A DNA stretch of 64,000 nucleotides from Virgisporangium aurantiacum (lineage in GTDB: Bacteria > Actinomycetota > Actinomycetes > Mycobacteriales > Micromonosporaceae): positions 85,483 through 149,482 of the forward strand of contig NZ_BOPG01000005.1 in the NCBI RefSeq assembly GCF_016863635.1, read 5' to 3'. Positions 24,699-33,726 of the stretch are shown in pieces (position 1 is the first letter of the stretch; each line of letters opens with the position of its first letter). The translations under genes and the position numbers were made by a program. The notes beneath the pieces are model-generated. The model ran no database searches. It was not told where the DNA came from and saw only the letters and a list, made by a program, of their open reading frames with translations.

Positions 24699-24770
24699 GG
24701 ACCGGCACCCGCACCGCCGTTCACGTGCCGTTCACTGTGCCCACATACACCGGTCCTAGCGTCAGGGCCT

Positions 24771-25808
24771 ATGACGCAGGCCAGCGCCAGGACCCGGGGC
24801 GGGCCCGAGGACGACTACGACGATCCGTTGATGATGCCGGTCAGCCGCACCATCGACTGGAGCGCGGTGCACCGGATGAGCCAGGCCCGGGAACCGGGCG
24901 GGACCATCGCCACGATCCGGCGCAGCGCCGCGATCCGGCGCGGCACCCCACTGATCAAGTTCCTCACCGCCGATCAACTCGCCGGTTTCCTGCACGGCTG
25001 GTTGATCGGCGGCTTCTGCTACCGGGTGCGCGACGTGGCGCACCTGCGGACACCGGCCGAGCTCGCGGTCCTCACCGGCCAACGCGACGCCGAGGTGACG
25101 TACGGGGTGCGGTGGCGCGCCGTCGACCCGCTCGACTACGAGGTGCCGCTCGCGCACACCCACGGCGGACTGGTGGCGATGCCGTCGCACGACCGGATCG
25201 GCCCGCCGGTGATCGGCTCCGGCTTCGCGCCGGCCGAGCAGCAGATCATTCCCGAGTTCGTCACCGCCGACCTGGCCGACCTGCCGGTGCCGGCCGGCGC
25301 CTCGCTCGTCGCGCACGTACCCGACGGCACGGAGGTCGTGCTCTACCGCTACCTGCCCGAGCAGCACTCGTGGGTGCGGATGCACGGTCCACAGTGGAGG
25401 TTCCTGACCGGGAACCTCCACTTCCCCGGCGGCGGCGGCCCGGTTCCGGTGTACCAGGAGTACTTCCCGGTTCCCGCCGGTGCCACCACGTACGTCGGCA
25501 CGCACCAGGGCCGCGAGTTCGAGGCGATCGTCGACCCGCCGACGGAGTTCCGCGTGGCGGCGAAGTTCCCGGCCGCCCGGTTCCCGGTGGACACGCTGGG
25601 CCGCCGGGTCCCGTACGCGACCTGGCGCGAGATCCGGTGCACGGTGGTGCGGGTCGAGAAGGACTGGATCCGGCTACGGCTGTGCCGCCCCGACGCCGTC
25701 CAGGTGACCATGGCCGGCGCGCAGTGCGTCGAGCGCGGGCTGTACGAGGTGTGGGCGCCGGCCGCCGAGGTCGCCGTCGACGAGGTCACCGTCTCCTATC
25801 GCCTCTGA
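24771..25808 (+). CDS. Unrecognised 345-aa soluble protein
   Basis: 345 aa, ATG 24771, no signal peptide or membrane helix. Segments rich in Asp, Pro and aromatic residues (LAGFLHGWLIGGFCYRVRDV, WRAVDPLDYEVPLAHTHGG, HSWVRMHGPQWRFL, VPVYQEYFPVP) suggest a folded beta-rich protein, but I see no catalytic motif. The gene lies between YccF and a convergent FAD oxidoreductase (1-nt gap to its stop). One TCCACWGTGGA palindrome falls inside it (25388-25398). It may be a conserved actinobacterial hypothetical; function cannot be assigned. Confidence 0.7.
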   Translation: MTQASARTRGGPEDDYDDPLMMPVSRTIDWSAVHRMSQAREPGGTIATIRRSAAIRRGTPLIKFLTADQLAGFLHGWLIGGFCYRVRDVAHLRTPAELAVLTGQRDAEVTYGVRWRAVDPLDYEVPLAHTHGGLVAMPSHDRIGPPVIGSGFAPAEQQIIPEFVTADLADLPVPAGASLVAHVPDGTEVVLYRYLPEQHSWVRMHGPQWRFLTGNLHFPGGGGPVPVYQEYFPVPAGATTYVGTHQGREFEAIVDPPTEFRVAAKFPAARFPVDTLGRRVPYATWREIRCTVVRVEKDWIRLRLCRPDAVQVTMAGAQCVERGLYEVWAPAAEVAVDEVTVSYRL

Positions 25809-25809
25809 C

Positions 25810-26982
25810 TCAGACGTGGTGGATCTCCAGCCGCGGCGTGGAGTCGCCGAACCGGTCGACCGACAGCGGCGTCACGTCGACCACCGGTTCGCGGCCGAGG
25901 TACAGGTCGCGGATGACCTCGCCGACCGCCGGGCCCTGCAGGAACCCGTGGCCGGAGAAGCCGGTGGCGTACAGGAACCGGCCCGGTGCGCCGGCCTCGC
26001 CGATCAACGCGTTGTGGTCGGGCGTCACCTCGTAGAGACCGGCCCAGCCGCCGGTGATCCCGGCGTCGAGGACGGCCGGCGCGCGGTGCGCGATCGCCTC
26101 GGTGAGGCGCGGCATCCAGTCGTCGGACCGGTCGAGCCGGAAGCCGGGCTGCTCGTCCGGGTCGGACATGCCGAGCAGCAGGCCGCGGCCCTCGCGGTGG
26201 AAGTAGAACGTGGTGGTGAAGTCGATCGTCATCGGGATCTCGTGGTCGTCGGGCACGCCGGGGACCCGGTCGGTCACGAGGATCTGCCGCCGGTAGGGCT
26301 GCACGGGCAGGTCGACGCCGACCATCGAGCCCACCGCGGCCGACCACGCACCGGCGGCACAGACCACAGTGGACGCTGCCACGCGTCCCAAAGTTGTTTC
26401 CACCGATCGGATCTCGCCGCCCGCGGCCTCGATGCCGACCACCTCGCAGCCCGTGACGATGCGCGCGCCGTGCCGGCGCGCCCCGGCCGCGTAGCCCTGC
26501 ACCACCGACTCCGGCGTGCAGTGACCGTCGTCGGGCGAGTACGCGGCGGCCAGCAGCCCGTCGGTGTCGATCAGCGGCGAGAGCCGGCGGGCCTCCGCGA
26601 CGCCGATCATCCGGCTGGGGACGCCGAGCGCGTTCTGCATCGCGACGCTCTGCTCGAACGCGGCGACCTCGCTGTCGGTCGACAGGAGGAACAGATAGCC
26701 CACCCGGCGCAGGTCGATCTCCTGGCCCGGCCGCGTACCGAACCCGGCGAAGGCGGCGAGACTGCGTGCGCCGAGGGCGATGTTCACCTCGTCGGAGAAC
26801 TGTGCCCGCACCCCGCCCGCCGCCTTGCTCGTGGATCCGGACGCGAGCGAGTCGCGCTCGAGCAACAGCACCTCGGGAACTCCGGCCTCGGCCAGATGGA
26901 ACGCGACGCTCGTGCCGATGACGCCGCCGCCGATGACCACGACGCCGGCCCGTTCCGGCACTGCACCCTTCACGATCACCAC
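25810..26982 (-). CDS. FAD-dependent amine/amino-acid oxidoreductase (DAO family)
   Basis: About 390 aa; GTG 26982 or 26973 is the probable start because the Rossmann motif follows soon after. VVVIGGGVIGTSVAFHLAEA is the FAD-binding GxGxxG region, LLLERDSLASGSTSKAAGGV follows the acidic residue that binds ribose, and the C-terminal GWAGLYEVTPDHNALIGEAG to ATGFSGHGFLQGPAVGE is the conserved end of DAO/sarcosine-oxidase-like enzymes. It should oxidise an amine or N-methyl amino acid in the cytosol; the substrate is not evident. It converges on the preceding gene. A near-copy of the TCCACWGTGGA motif (one mismatch) lies at 26363-26373. Confidence 0.88.
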   Translation of the reverse strand: MVIVKGAVPERAGVVVIGGGVIGTSVAFHLAEAGVPEVLLLERDSLASGSTSKAAGGVRAQFSDEVNIALGARSLAAFAGFGTRPGQEIDLRRVGYLFLLSTDSEVAAFEQSVAMQNALGVPSRMIGVAEARRLSPLIDTDGLLAAAYSPDDGHCTPESVVQGYAAGARRHGARIVTGCEVVGIEAAGGEIRSVETTLGRVAASTVVCAAGAWSAAVGSMVGVDLPVQPYRRQILVTDRVPGVPDDHEIPMTIDFTTTFYFHREGRGLLLGMSDPDEQPGFRLDRSDDWMPRLTEAIAHRAPAVLDAGITGGWAGLYEVTPDHNALIGEAGAPGRFLYATGFSGHGFLQGPAVGEVIRDLYLGREPVVDVTPLSVDRFGDSTPRLEIHHV

Positions 26983-27118
26983 GGTACAACGCCGTTCACC
27001 AGGACGGATGCGCTCGCGCCGGCCGTGATACGTGATTCGGCAGGAAATCACAGGCAAGTATCTGCGCGCCCCGTTACGGCTCCGAACTCATCGGTAGGGC
27101 ACAGTCGCGGAGGCGTAC

Positions 27119-28603
27119 ATGGACTACTACTCGGTGATCTCACGATTCGATCCACAACGGCACGAGTTCTACCGGTACGAGTTCCGGTGGCCGACCCGGT
27201 TGCATCACACGATGCGGCTGCTGGTCGTGGCACACGGCAAACCCGAACTGGTCAGGGTACTGGAGGCGGTCACGACCGAACTTCCGTACCACATCAACAT
27301 CGACGTCACGACCGCACGGCACGAGTCGGCACGCGGGCCGGCCGGTACGGACATCAGCAGTTTCCGTTTCACCGCACCGGATCTCGCGGGGTACGACCAG
27401 GTCTGGCTGATCACCACCGGTGGCGCGCCCGACCTGGCGCCCGGTGAGCTCACCGCGCTGTGGGCGTTCATGCAGGGCGGCGGCGGACTCTACGTGACCG
27501 GTGACGGCGCGGCCCTGTTCCGCCGGATCCCGCGCGTACGCGGCATGCGCAACTGGTCGCGTCCGAGCGGAGCCGGCACGGTGCCGGACAGCCCGGTCGT
27601 CGTCAAGCCGGTGCAGTACCCGGTCGGCTGGCCGGCGCTGGGTCGGCCGGAGTCGGCGCCGCATCCGGTGATGTGCGGCCGCGACGGCCCGATCACGGTG
27701 CTGCCGCAGCCGTCTCCCCGTGGTCGCATCGAGGCGGCCATCGACCTCACCGCCCGGTTCGACGTCGAGGGCACGGTGGTCGAGGAGTTCCCGTACGGCA
27801 CCGCGCCAACGGTGATCGCCGTCGGCGCCGGGCCCGACGACGCTACCGACGATGGTGAATTCAACCTGGTGAGCACCTACGACGGCCACCGGGCCGGCGT
27901 CGGCCGGATCGTCGTCGACGCCACCGGCCACCAGCAGTTCGCCGCGACCGTCGAGCAACTGGTGGGTCCGCACGACGCGGTGCGGGCGGTCATCACCGCC
28001 AACCGGACGCCGAGCGTCGAGCAGGTCTCGCTCGCCGACCACTGGCGCCAGATCAAGGACTACTTCCAGAACATCGCGATCTGGCTGGGTCGGGCCGGTT
28101 CGCAGGACCGCGTGCGCCGGCTCGGCCTGCTGCTCGCCGCGAACCACGTCGACGCCCTGATGACGTGGCGGCCGCAGCCGTTCGACGAACCCGACAAGCG
28201 ACTGCCCTACCTTCGCGAACTCGGCATCCGCACCCAGGACGCGCTGCACCGGTTCGCACCGCAGCGCCAGCGCATCGACGTGACCGCCGACCTGTTGCGC
28301 CAGTTGCGCATCGACGACCTCGCCGACCAGTGGCGGCTGCGGCTCATCGACTACCGGTTGGTCGAGCACGTGGCGCTCGGCGGCGCCGTCGACGCGCTGC
28401 ACCACGCCGTCAGCGAGCGGGACTACGCCGAACTACCCGGCGCCCGGCTCGACGAGATCGTGCGCGGCGGTGCCGCGGCCGCGGTGAGCGAACTGTTCGG
28501 CGAGATGCGTGCCGGCATCGACACCCTGACGGCGTTGGTGGCGAACGGCGACGAGCCGCCCGATCCACGCTTCGTCGTCCACAGTGGACACTGTGCGGCC
28601 TAG
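27119..28603 (+). CDS. Glutamine-amidotransferase-like fold protein, unknown function
   Basis: 494 aa, ATG 27119. Residues 30-150 (MRLLVVAHGKPELVRVLE, YDQVWLITTGGAPDLAPGEL, LWAFMQGGGGLYVTGDGAAL) resemble the flavodoxin-like/class-I amidotransferase fold of ThuA-type proteins, with a glycine-rich turn but no evident catalytic Cys. A further domain (about 190-300) contains ITVLPQPSPRGRIEAAIDL and GVGRIVVDATGHQQF. The helical C-terminus (370-494) is unrelated to anything I know. Its stop overlaps the convergent STAS gene by 4 nt. Function unknown. Confidence 0.65.
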   Translation: MDYYSVISRFDPQRHEFYRYEFRWPTRLHHTMRLLVVAHGKPELVRVLEAVTTELPYHINIDVTTARHESARGPAGTDISSFRFTAPDLAGYDQVWLITTGGAPDLAPGELTALWAFMQGGGGLYVTGDGAALFRRIPRVRGMRNWSRPSGAGTVPDSPVVVKPVQYPVGWPALGRPESAPHPVMCGRDGPITVLPQPSPRGRIEAAIDLTARFDVEGTVVEEFPYGTAPTVIAVGAGPDDATDDGEFNLVSTYDGHRAGVGRIVVDATGHQQFAATVEQLVGPHDAVRAVITANRTPSVEQVSLADHWRQIKDYFQNIAIWLGRAGSQDRVRRLGLLLAANHVDALMTWRPQPFDEPDKRLPYLRELGIRTQDALHRFAPQRQRIDVTADLLRQLRIDDLADQWRLRLIDYRLVEHVALGGAVDALHHAVSERDYAELPGARLDEIVRGGAAAAVSELFGEMRAGIDTLTALVANGDEPPDPRFVVHSGHCAA

Positions 28604-28950
28604 AGGGTGACGGCGGCGATCGCCTTGTCGAGGGTCGGGTGGACGCCGAGCACGTCGTGCAGCGCGGTGATCCGCAGCACCTTGAGCACGCCCTCGTGGT
28701 CGTTGACCAGCGCGAACCGGCCGCCGTAGGTGCGGAGCGCGGTGTAGGCGCCGACCAGCACGCCGAGCGCGGTGGAGTCGAGAAACGGCACGTCGGTGAG
28801 GTCGACGACGACCGCCCGGGCGCCGGCACCGGTGACCTCGGCCAGCACCGAACGGAGCTCCGGCGACGTACTGATGTCGACGTCGCCGGCCACGGTCACC
28901 ACCGTGCAGCCGTCGGCCGTCCGGGTCGAAACACTCAGCGTCACGGACAT
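28600..28950 (-). CDS. STAS-domain anti-anti-sigma factor
   Basis: 116 aa from ATG 28950 with GGGAGAGGAT upstream. A single STAS domain: VVTVAGDVDISTSPELRSVL near residues 17-36, VVVDLTDVPFLDSTALGVLV (47-66) with the phosphorylatable Ser59 in DST, and a C-terminal LHDVLGVHPTLDKAIAAV helix. Such proteins bind a kinase/anti-sigma factor and release a sigma factor when unphosphorylated. No kinase or sigma gene lies next to it, so the partner is encoded elsewhere. The frame is open far upstream, but that is only an antisense open frame in GC-rich DNA. Confidence 0.92.
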   Translation of the reverse strand: MSVTLSVSTRTADGCTVVTVAGDVDISTSPELRSVLAEVTGAGARAVVVDLTDVPFLDSTALGVLVGAYTALRTYGGRFALVNDHEGVLKVLRITALHDVLGVHPTLDKAIAAVTL

Positions 28951-29050
28951 ATCCTCTCCCGTCGGCCCGGCGAACGCTATATTTGCCGCGCGGCAAGTGT
29001 TGTCACGAGTCGGCATCGATCCGGGCGGTCGATGGGTAGATTGCGCACCG

Positions 29051-29713
29051 ATGACCAGAACTCCCGGGCCGCGGCCGCCCGCTCCGCCCCGGCTGCCACT
29101 GCGGACCCTGACCGCCGACCCGGTCGAGGGCCTCCTCGACGAGTCCACCTTCCGGGGGATGGAGATCGGCGGCGACACCCTCGCGGGAGGCGACGCGGCG
29201 GCCGTCGAGTTCACCGCGTGCCGGTTCGTCGCGGCGGACCTCACCGGAACGCTGCTGCGGCGGTCCGCGTTCAGCGACTGCCGGTTCGAGCGCAGCAACC
29301 TGGCCAACCTGCGCACCGAGCGCAGCCGTCTCACGCGCGTCACCGTCGACGCGACCCGGCTCACCGGGCTGCACTGGACCGACGGCGTCCTCCGCGACGT
29401 CGCCGTCACCGACAGCCGCGCGGACCTCGCCGTGTTCCGCTTCACCCGCTTCGACGGCGTGGTCTTCGACCGCTGCAACCTCAGCCGGGCCGACTTCCAG
29501 AACGCCGACCTCAGCGGCGTGCGGTTCACCGGCTGCGACCTCACCGGCGCCCAGTTCTCCCAGGCGAAGATGGACGGCACCCGGTTCACCGGCTGCGAAC
29601 TCGACGGCATCGGCGGCGTCACGAGCTTCCGCGGGGCTACGGTGGCCGGCAACGACCTGCTGGCCCTGGCGCACACCCTGGCCGCCGCGCTGGGCATCAC
29701 GATCGAGCCCTGA
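29051..29713 (+). CDS. Pentapeptide-repeat protein
   Basis: 220 aa, ATG 29051. From about residue 50 it is built of A(D/N)LxX-type pentapeptides: FRFTRFDGVVFDRCNLSRAD, FQNADLSGVRFTGCDLTGA, FSQAKMDGTRFTGCELDG. These form a right-handed quadrilateral beta-helix. Some relatives mimic DNA and protect gyrase; most have no known role. Its stop lies 2 nt before the start of the BTAD regulator, so the two are probably co-transcribed. Confidence 0.85.
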   Translation: MTRTPGPRPPAPPRLPLRTLTADPVEGLLDESTFRGMEIGGDTLAGGDAAAVEFTACRFVAADLTGTLLRRSAFSDCRFERSNLANLRTERSRLTRVTVDATRLTGLHWTDGVLRDVAVTDSRADLAVFRFTRFDGVVFDRCNLSRADFQNADLSGVRFTGCDLTGAQFSQAKMDGTRFTGCELDGIGGVTSFRGATVAGNDLLALAHTLAAALGITIEP

Positions 29714-29715
29714 GC

Positions 29716-32541
29716 GTGGGCACCGTGGAGATCGGGTTGCTGGGCCCCGTGCTCGTGCGCGTCGACGGTGCCGAGGTCCGGCTGGCCAGCACGCCGCAGC
29801 GGGTGATCCTGGCCCGGCTGGCGCTCGCCGCCAACCGGACCGCCTCGCCGGCGGCGCTGATCGACACGCTCTGGCCCGACGGACCACCGGCGAACGCCGC
29901 CGGCAACCTGCACGCCTACGTCTCCCGGTTGCGCCGGGCGATCGGCGCCGACCGGATCACGCGGGAGCCGGCCGGGTACCGGCTCGGCGTCGCCGCCGAG
30001 CAGATCGATATCGGACGCGCGGAGGCGCTGGTCGCCGCGGCCCGGGCGACCGACGACCCGGCCGGTGCCGCCGACCGGTACGGGGCGGCGCTCGCGCTGT
30101 GGCGGGGTGAGCCGCTGGCCGACCTGCCCGACCCGACGCCGTTCGCGCCCGACCTGGCCCGGCTGGCGGCGTGGCGCCGCCAGGTGCGGGACGAGTGGTT
30201 CACCGCCCGGCTCGCGGCCGGCCGGGCCGCCGACGCCCTGCCCGACCTGGAGCACGCGACCACGGCCGACCCCGACCGGGAGAGCCTTCAGATCCTGCTC
30301 GCCACCGCCCTGCACCACCTCGACCGCACCGCCGACGCGCTGCGGGTCCTGGCCGACCACCGGCGCCGGCTGGCCGACGAGCACGGCCTGGATCCGGGCC
30401 CGGCGGTGGCGGAACTGACCACCCGGCTGCTCACCGGAGACGCGCCGATGGTCAGCACGAAGCCGATGAACCGGTATCTCGGCCGGGACGGGGATCTCGC
30501 CGCGGTCGAGGCCGCGCTCCGCGCGCACCGGCTGGTCACCGTGGTGGGTCCGGGCGGTATGGGCAAGACCCGGCTGGGCCTGGAACTGCTCGGCCGGCTG
30601 CCGGCCGGTGGCCGGGTGCACGTGGTGGAGCTGGCGCTGGTGTCGCGCGCCGACGACGTGCCGCTGGCCGCGGCCGCCGCGATCGGCCTGCGGACGGCAC
30701 CGGGATCGACGGACGGCGCGGCGGCCGTGATCGCCGACCAGCTCGGCGACGGGGCGGCGCTCGTCGTCCTCGACAACTGCGAGCACGTCCGGGTGGCGGC
30801 CCGCGACCTCGTCGCCGGCCTGCTCGCCCGGTGCCCGGGCCTGCGGGTGCTGGCGACGTCGCGGCAGCGGCTCGGGGTCGCGGCGGAGAAGGTGCTGCGG
30901 CTGGGTCCGCTGGCCCCCGACGACCAGGTGGAGCTGTTCTGCGACCGGGCCGCGCTGCTGCGCGACGACTTCCCGGACTCGCCGGAGACGCGCCGGCTGG
31001 CCGCCGACATCTGCCGGACCCTCGACGGGCTGCCGCTCGCCGTGGAACTGGCGGCCAGCCGGGAGGCGGTGTTCGGGCTGCGCCAGTTGCGCGACCGGCT
31101 GGCCGCGGGTCTCGCCATCCTGGAACCGGCCCGGGACCCGGACCGGACGACCGCGGTGAGCGCCACCGTCGAGTGGTCGTACCGGCTGCTCGATCCGGCC
31201 GCGCAGCACGTCTTCGACGCGCTCGTCGGGTGCCGCGGCGGGTTCCCGCTCGACGCGCTGGCCCACCTGGCGCCCGACGTCACCCGGCCCGAACCGCTGC
31301 TGGCCGAGCTGGTCGAGGCGTCGCTGGTGATCGCGGAGCGGAGCGACCCGCCGCGCTACCGGTTGCTGGAGGTGATGCGTCGGGTCGGGCTCGACCACCT
31401 CGGCCCGGACCGCCTGCCGCACGCGCGCGACCGCCACGCGTCCTGGATGACCGCACACGCCGAGCGCTGCCACGCGTTGCAGCGGGAGCGTTCGCCGCGG
31501 GCGACCGGGCTGCTCCGGGCCGAACTCGCGAACCTGCTGGAGGCGCTGGGCTGGCTGATCGACACGCGGCGGTGGGCCGATGCCGGCCGGCTCGGCGCCC
31601 TGCTCGCGCCGCTCCTGTCTGACCACCCCGACCTGGCCCTGCTCGCGCAGCAGGAACGCCTCGCCGCCGCGCCGGCGGACCTCGACGCGGAGACCGCCGG
31701 CCGCTGCGCGATCGCCGCCGGAACGGCGCGCTGGTTGCAGGGCGACCTGCCGGTGGCGGAGCGGTTGCTCAGCGACGCGCTGACCCGGCTGCCCGCGGAT
31801 CACTCGCAGCGGTGGATCGCGCAGTTCTTCCGGCTCACGACCCACATGTTCGCGGGTCACCTCGACGCCGTGCAGGCCGACGCCGGCGCGCTGCTCGTCG
31901 GGCCGGACGTGCCCGACTGGGTCGCCGGCGTCGGCGTCGGGTGTGCCGCGCTGTCCCACCTGTTCGCCGGTGACCGGGCCGCCGGCGAGCGGCTGCTGTC
32001 CGTCCACTCGGGACTGTTGGCGCGGGTCGGCGAGGCCGACGGGTTCGTCGCCTACACGTACGCCGAGTTCGCCGCCGACACCGATCCCGACCGGGCGCTC
32101 GACCTGTTCGCGCGGGCGTACCGGCAGAGCGCCGCCATCGGTCAGCGCTACGACATGGAGGTGGCGGCAATCGGGCGGATGGCCGTGCTGATCCGGTCGG
32201 GTCGCGGCGCGGAGGCGGCGCGCGCCTGCCGGGCGTCCGTCGACCGGTTGCGCACCAGCGGCATGTGGCCGCAGCTGTGGACGGCGCTGCGCCTCACCGC
32301 CGAACTGCTCGTCGCACTGGGCGATCTCACCACGGCGGCGTCGCTCCTGGCCGCCGCCGAGCGCGATCCGTTGGCGCCCGCCGTGGTCGGGCCCGACCGG
32401 ACCCGGCAGGCCGCGCTGTGGGCGGCCGTCGAGCGCGGCCTGGGCGCGGACGCTGCGGCCGCCGCGCGGTCGAACGGTGGACGCCGGAAGCGCGCCACGG
32501 TCGCCGAACACGCGATCGCCGCGCTGGCACCGTTCGCCTGA
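29716..32541 (+). CDS. BTAD/SARP-type regulator with NTPase and TPR region
   Basis: 941 aa from GTG 29716 (GTG 29725 also possible). Residues 1-90 are a winged-helix DNA-binding domain of OmpR/SARP type (LGPVLVRVDGAEVRLASTPQ, LHAYVSRLRRAIGADRITRE), 95-245 the bacterial transcriptional activation domain, then an NB-ARC-like NTPase with P-loop GPGGMGKT near 278 and LVVLDNCEHV as Walker B, and a C-terminal helical repeat region. This AfsR-like layout normally activates adjacent genes. The operon partner upstream is the pentapeptide protein; downstream, phased GGGCA repeats precede a methyltransferase gene, its probable target. What it senses is unknown. Confidence 0.9.
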   Translation: MGTVEIGLLGPVLVRVDGAEVRLASTPQRVILARLALAANRTASPAALIDTLWPDGPPANAAGNLHAYVSRLRRAIGADRITREPAGYRLGVAAEQIDIGRAEALVAAARATDDPAGAADRYGAALALWRGEPLADLPDPTPFAPDLARLAAWRRQVRDEWFTARLAAGRAADALPDLEHATTADPDRESLQILLATALHHLDRTADALRVLADHRRRLADEHGLDPGPAVAELTTRLLTGDAPMVSTKPMNRYLGRDGDLAAVEAALRAHRLVTVVGPGGMGKTRLGLELLGRLPAGGRVHVVELALVSRADDVPLAAAAAIGLRTAPGSTDGAAAVIADQLGDGAALVVLDNCEHVRVAARDLVAGLLARCPGLRVLATSRQRLGVAAEKVLRLGPLAPDDQVELFCDRAALLRDDFPDSPETRRLAADICRTLDGLPLAVELAASREAVFGLRQLRDRLAAGLAILEPARDPDRTTAVSATVEWSYRLLDPAAQHVFDALVGCRGGFPLDALAHLAPDVTRPEPLLAELVEASLVIAERSDPPRYRLLEVMRRVGLDHLGPDRLPHARDRHASWMTAHAERCHALQRERSPRATGLLRAELANLLEALGWLIDTRRWADAGRLGALLAPLLSDHPDLALLAQQERLAAAPADLDAETAGRCAIAAGTARWLQGDLPVAERLLSDALTRLPADHSQRWIAQFFRLTTHMFAGHLDAVQADAGALLVGPDVPDWVAGVGVGCAALSHLFAGDRAAGERLLSVHSGLLARVGEADGFVAYTYAEFAADTDPDRALDLFARAYRQSAAIGQRYDMEVAAIGRMAVLIRSGRGAEAARACRASVDRLRTSGMWPQLWTALRLTAELLVALGDLTTAASLLAAAERDPLAPAVVGPDRTRQAALWAAVERGLGADAAAAARSNGGRRKRATVAEHAIAALAPFA

Positions 32542-32560
32542 TCGTCCCGGGCACGGCCGG

Positions 32561-32625
32561 GGGCAGGGCCGGGCAGGGTCGGGCAAGGTCGGGGCAAGCC
32601 ACGGGCAAGCGCCGCCGCGCATGCT
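32561..32625 (+). promoter_or_regulatory. Five helically phased GGGCA repeats and -10 before the methyltransferase
   Basis: GGGCA occurs at 32561, 32571, 32581, 32592 and 32603, spaced 10, 10, 11 and 11 bp, on one DNA face. A -10-like CATGCT (32620-32625) follows 12 nt after the last copy, and the ATG is only 6 nt further, so the transcript may be leaderless. Direct repeats near one helical turn apart in place of a -35 box are typical SARP/BTAD sites; a BTAD regulator is encoded immediately upstream. Confidence 0.65.
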
Positions 32626-32631
32626 GTGGCC

Positions 32632-33726
32632 ATGACGACGACACCCGTTCCCACCCCGGCCGTCGACGAGGCCCGGGTGGAGGCCTTCGTGGAGAAGGTC
32701 TCGATCGACCTCGCCGGTGCCTCGATCACCGCGATGACCGTGATCGGCGACCGGCTGGGCCTGTACCACGCGCTCACCGGCGCGGGCCCGCTGACGGCGG
32801 CCGGCCTCGCCGGGCGCACCGGCCTGCACCCCCGCCTGGTGACCGAGTGGCTGGCCGCACAGACCGTGGCCGGCTACGTGACGTACGACCCGGCCGCCGA
32901 GACGTACGAGTTGCCGATCGAGCACGCGATGGTGCTGGCGGTGGCCGACTCGCCCGCCTACCTCGTCGGCGCGGCCGAGGTGACCGCCGGCCAGTACACC
33001 ACGCTCCAGCACCTGGAGAAGGCGTTCCGCGGCGACGGCGGCATCGACCTGAGCCTGTTCCCGCCGAGCGTCTACTGCGGCATCGAGCGGTTCTTCCGCA
33101 CGGCGTACGTGCACCAGCTCGCCGACGTGTGGTTCCCGGCGGTCGAGGGTCTCGTCGGCCGGCTGGAGCAGGGCATCCGGGTGGCCGACGTCGGCTGCGG
33201 GCACGGCGTGGCGACGTTGCTGATGGCGCGGACGTGGCCCGCGTCCACGTTCTGCGGGTTCGACTTCCACGAGGCGTCGATCATCAACGCGCGGGCCCGG
33301 GCGGTCGAGGCGGGCAGCCCGGCGAACGTGTCGTTCCACGTCGCGGCCTCGACCCAAGTGGACGCCGGCCGGTTCGACGTCGTGGTGTTCTTCGACTCGT
33401 TGCACGACATGGGCGATCCGCCGGCCGCGCTGCGCCGGGCGTACGAGTCGCTCGCCGAGGGCGGCGTCGTGATCGCGGTGGAGCCGTGGTCGCTCGACCG
33501 GCTGGAGGACGGGATCGGCAATCCCGCGGTGCAGATCGACTACTCGGTGTCCACTTCGCTGTGCACACCCGGCTCGCTGGCCCAACCCGGCGCGTACGGG
33601 CTGGGCACCCAGGGCGGCCCCGCGCGCCGGCTGGACCTGCTGACCGGGGCCGGCTTCGAGGACGCCCGCCTGGTCGCCGACACCGGCCAGAACCTGGTGC
33701 TGGCCGCCACGAAACCCGTCAGCTGA
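32632..33726 (+). CDS. Class I SAM-dependent methyltransferase
   Basis: 364 aa from ATG 32632. An N-terminal winged-helix-like dimerisation region (GDRLGLYHALTGAGPLTAAG, TGLHPRLVTEWLAAQTVAGY) is followed by a Rossmann methyltransferase: motif I VADVGCGHGVATLLMA (about 183-198), FCGFDFHEASIINARA and VVVFFDSLHDMGDP. This N+C layout is common in O-methyltransferases and related enzymes of secondary metabolism. The substrate is unknown. Its 3' end overlaps the convergent CFA-type gene by 8 nt. Phased repeats at the promoter suggest control by the upstream BTAD regulator. Confidence 0.9.
   Translation: MTTTPVPTPAVDEARVEAFVEKVSIDLAGASITAMTVIGDRLGLYHALTGAGPLTAAGLAGRTGLHPRLVTEWLAAQTVAGYVTYDPAAETYELPIEHAMVLAVADSPAYLVGAAEVTAGQYTTLQHLEKAFRGDGGIDLSLFPPSVYCGIERFFRTAYVHQLADVWFPAVEGLVGRLEQGIRVADVGCGHGVATLLMARTWPASTFCGFDFHEASIINARARAVEAGSPANVSFHVAASTQVDAGRFDVVVFFDSLHDMGDPPAALRRAYESLAEGGVVIAVEPWSLDRLEDGIGNPAVQIDYSVSTSLCTPGSLAQPGAYGLGTQGGPARRLDLLTGAGFEDARLVADTGQNLVLAATKPVS

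Noticed and set aside
28951..33585. Very long open frame on the minus strand upstream of the STAS gene
   Set aside because: It lies antisense to the pentapeptide, BTAD and methyltransferase genes, has arginine/glycine/proline-rich low-complexity translation and no motif; only its last 116 codons (STAS) are a real gene.
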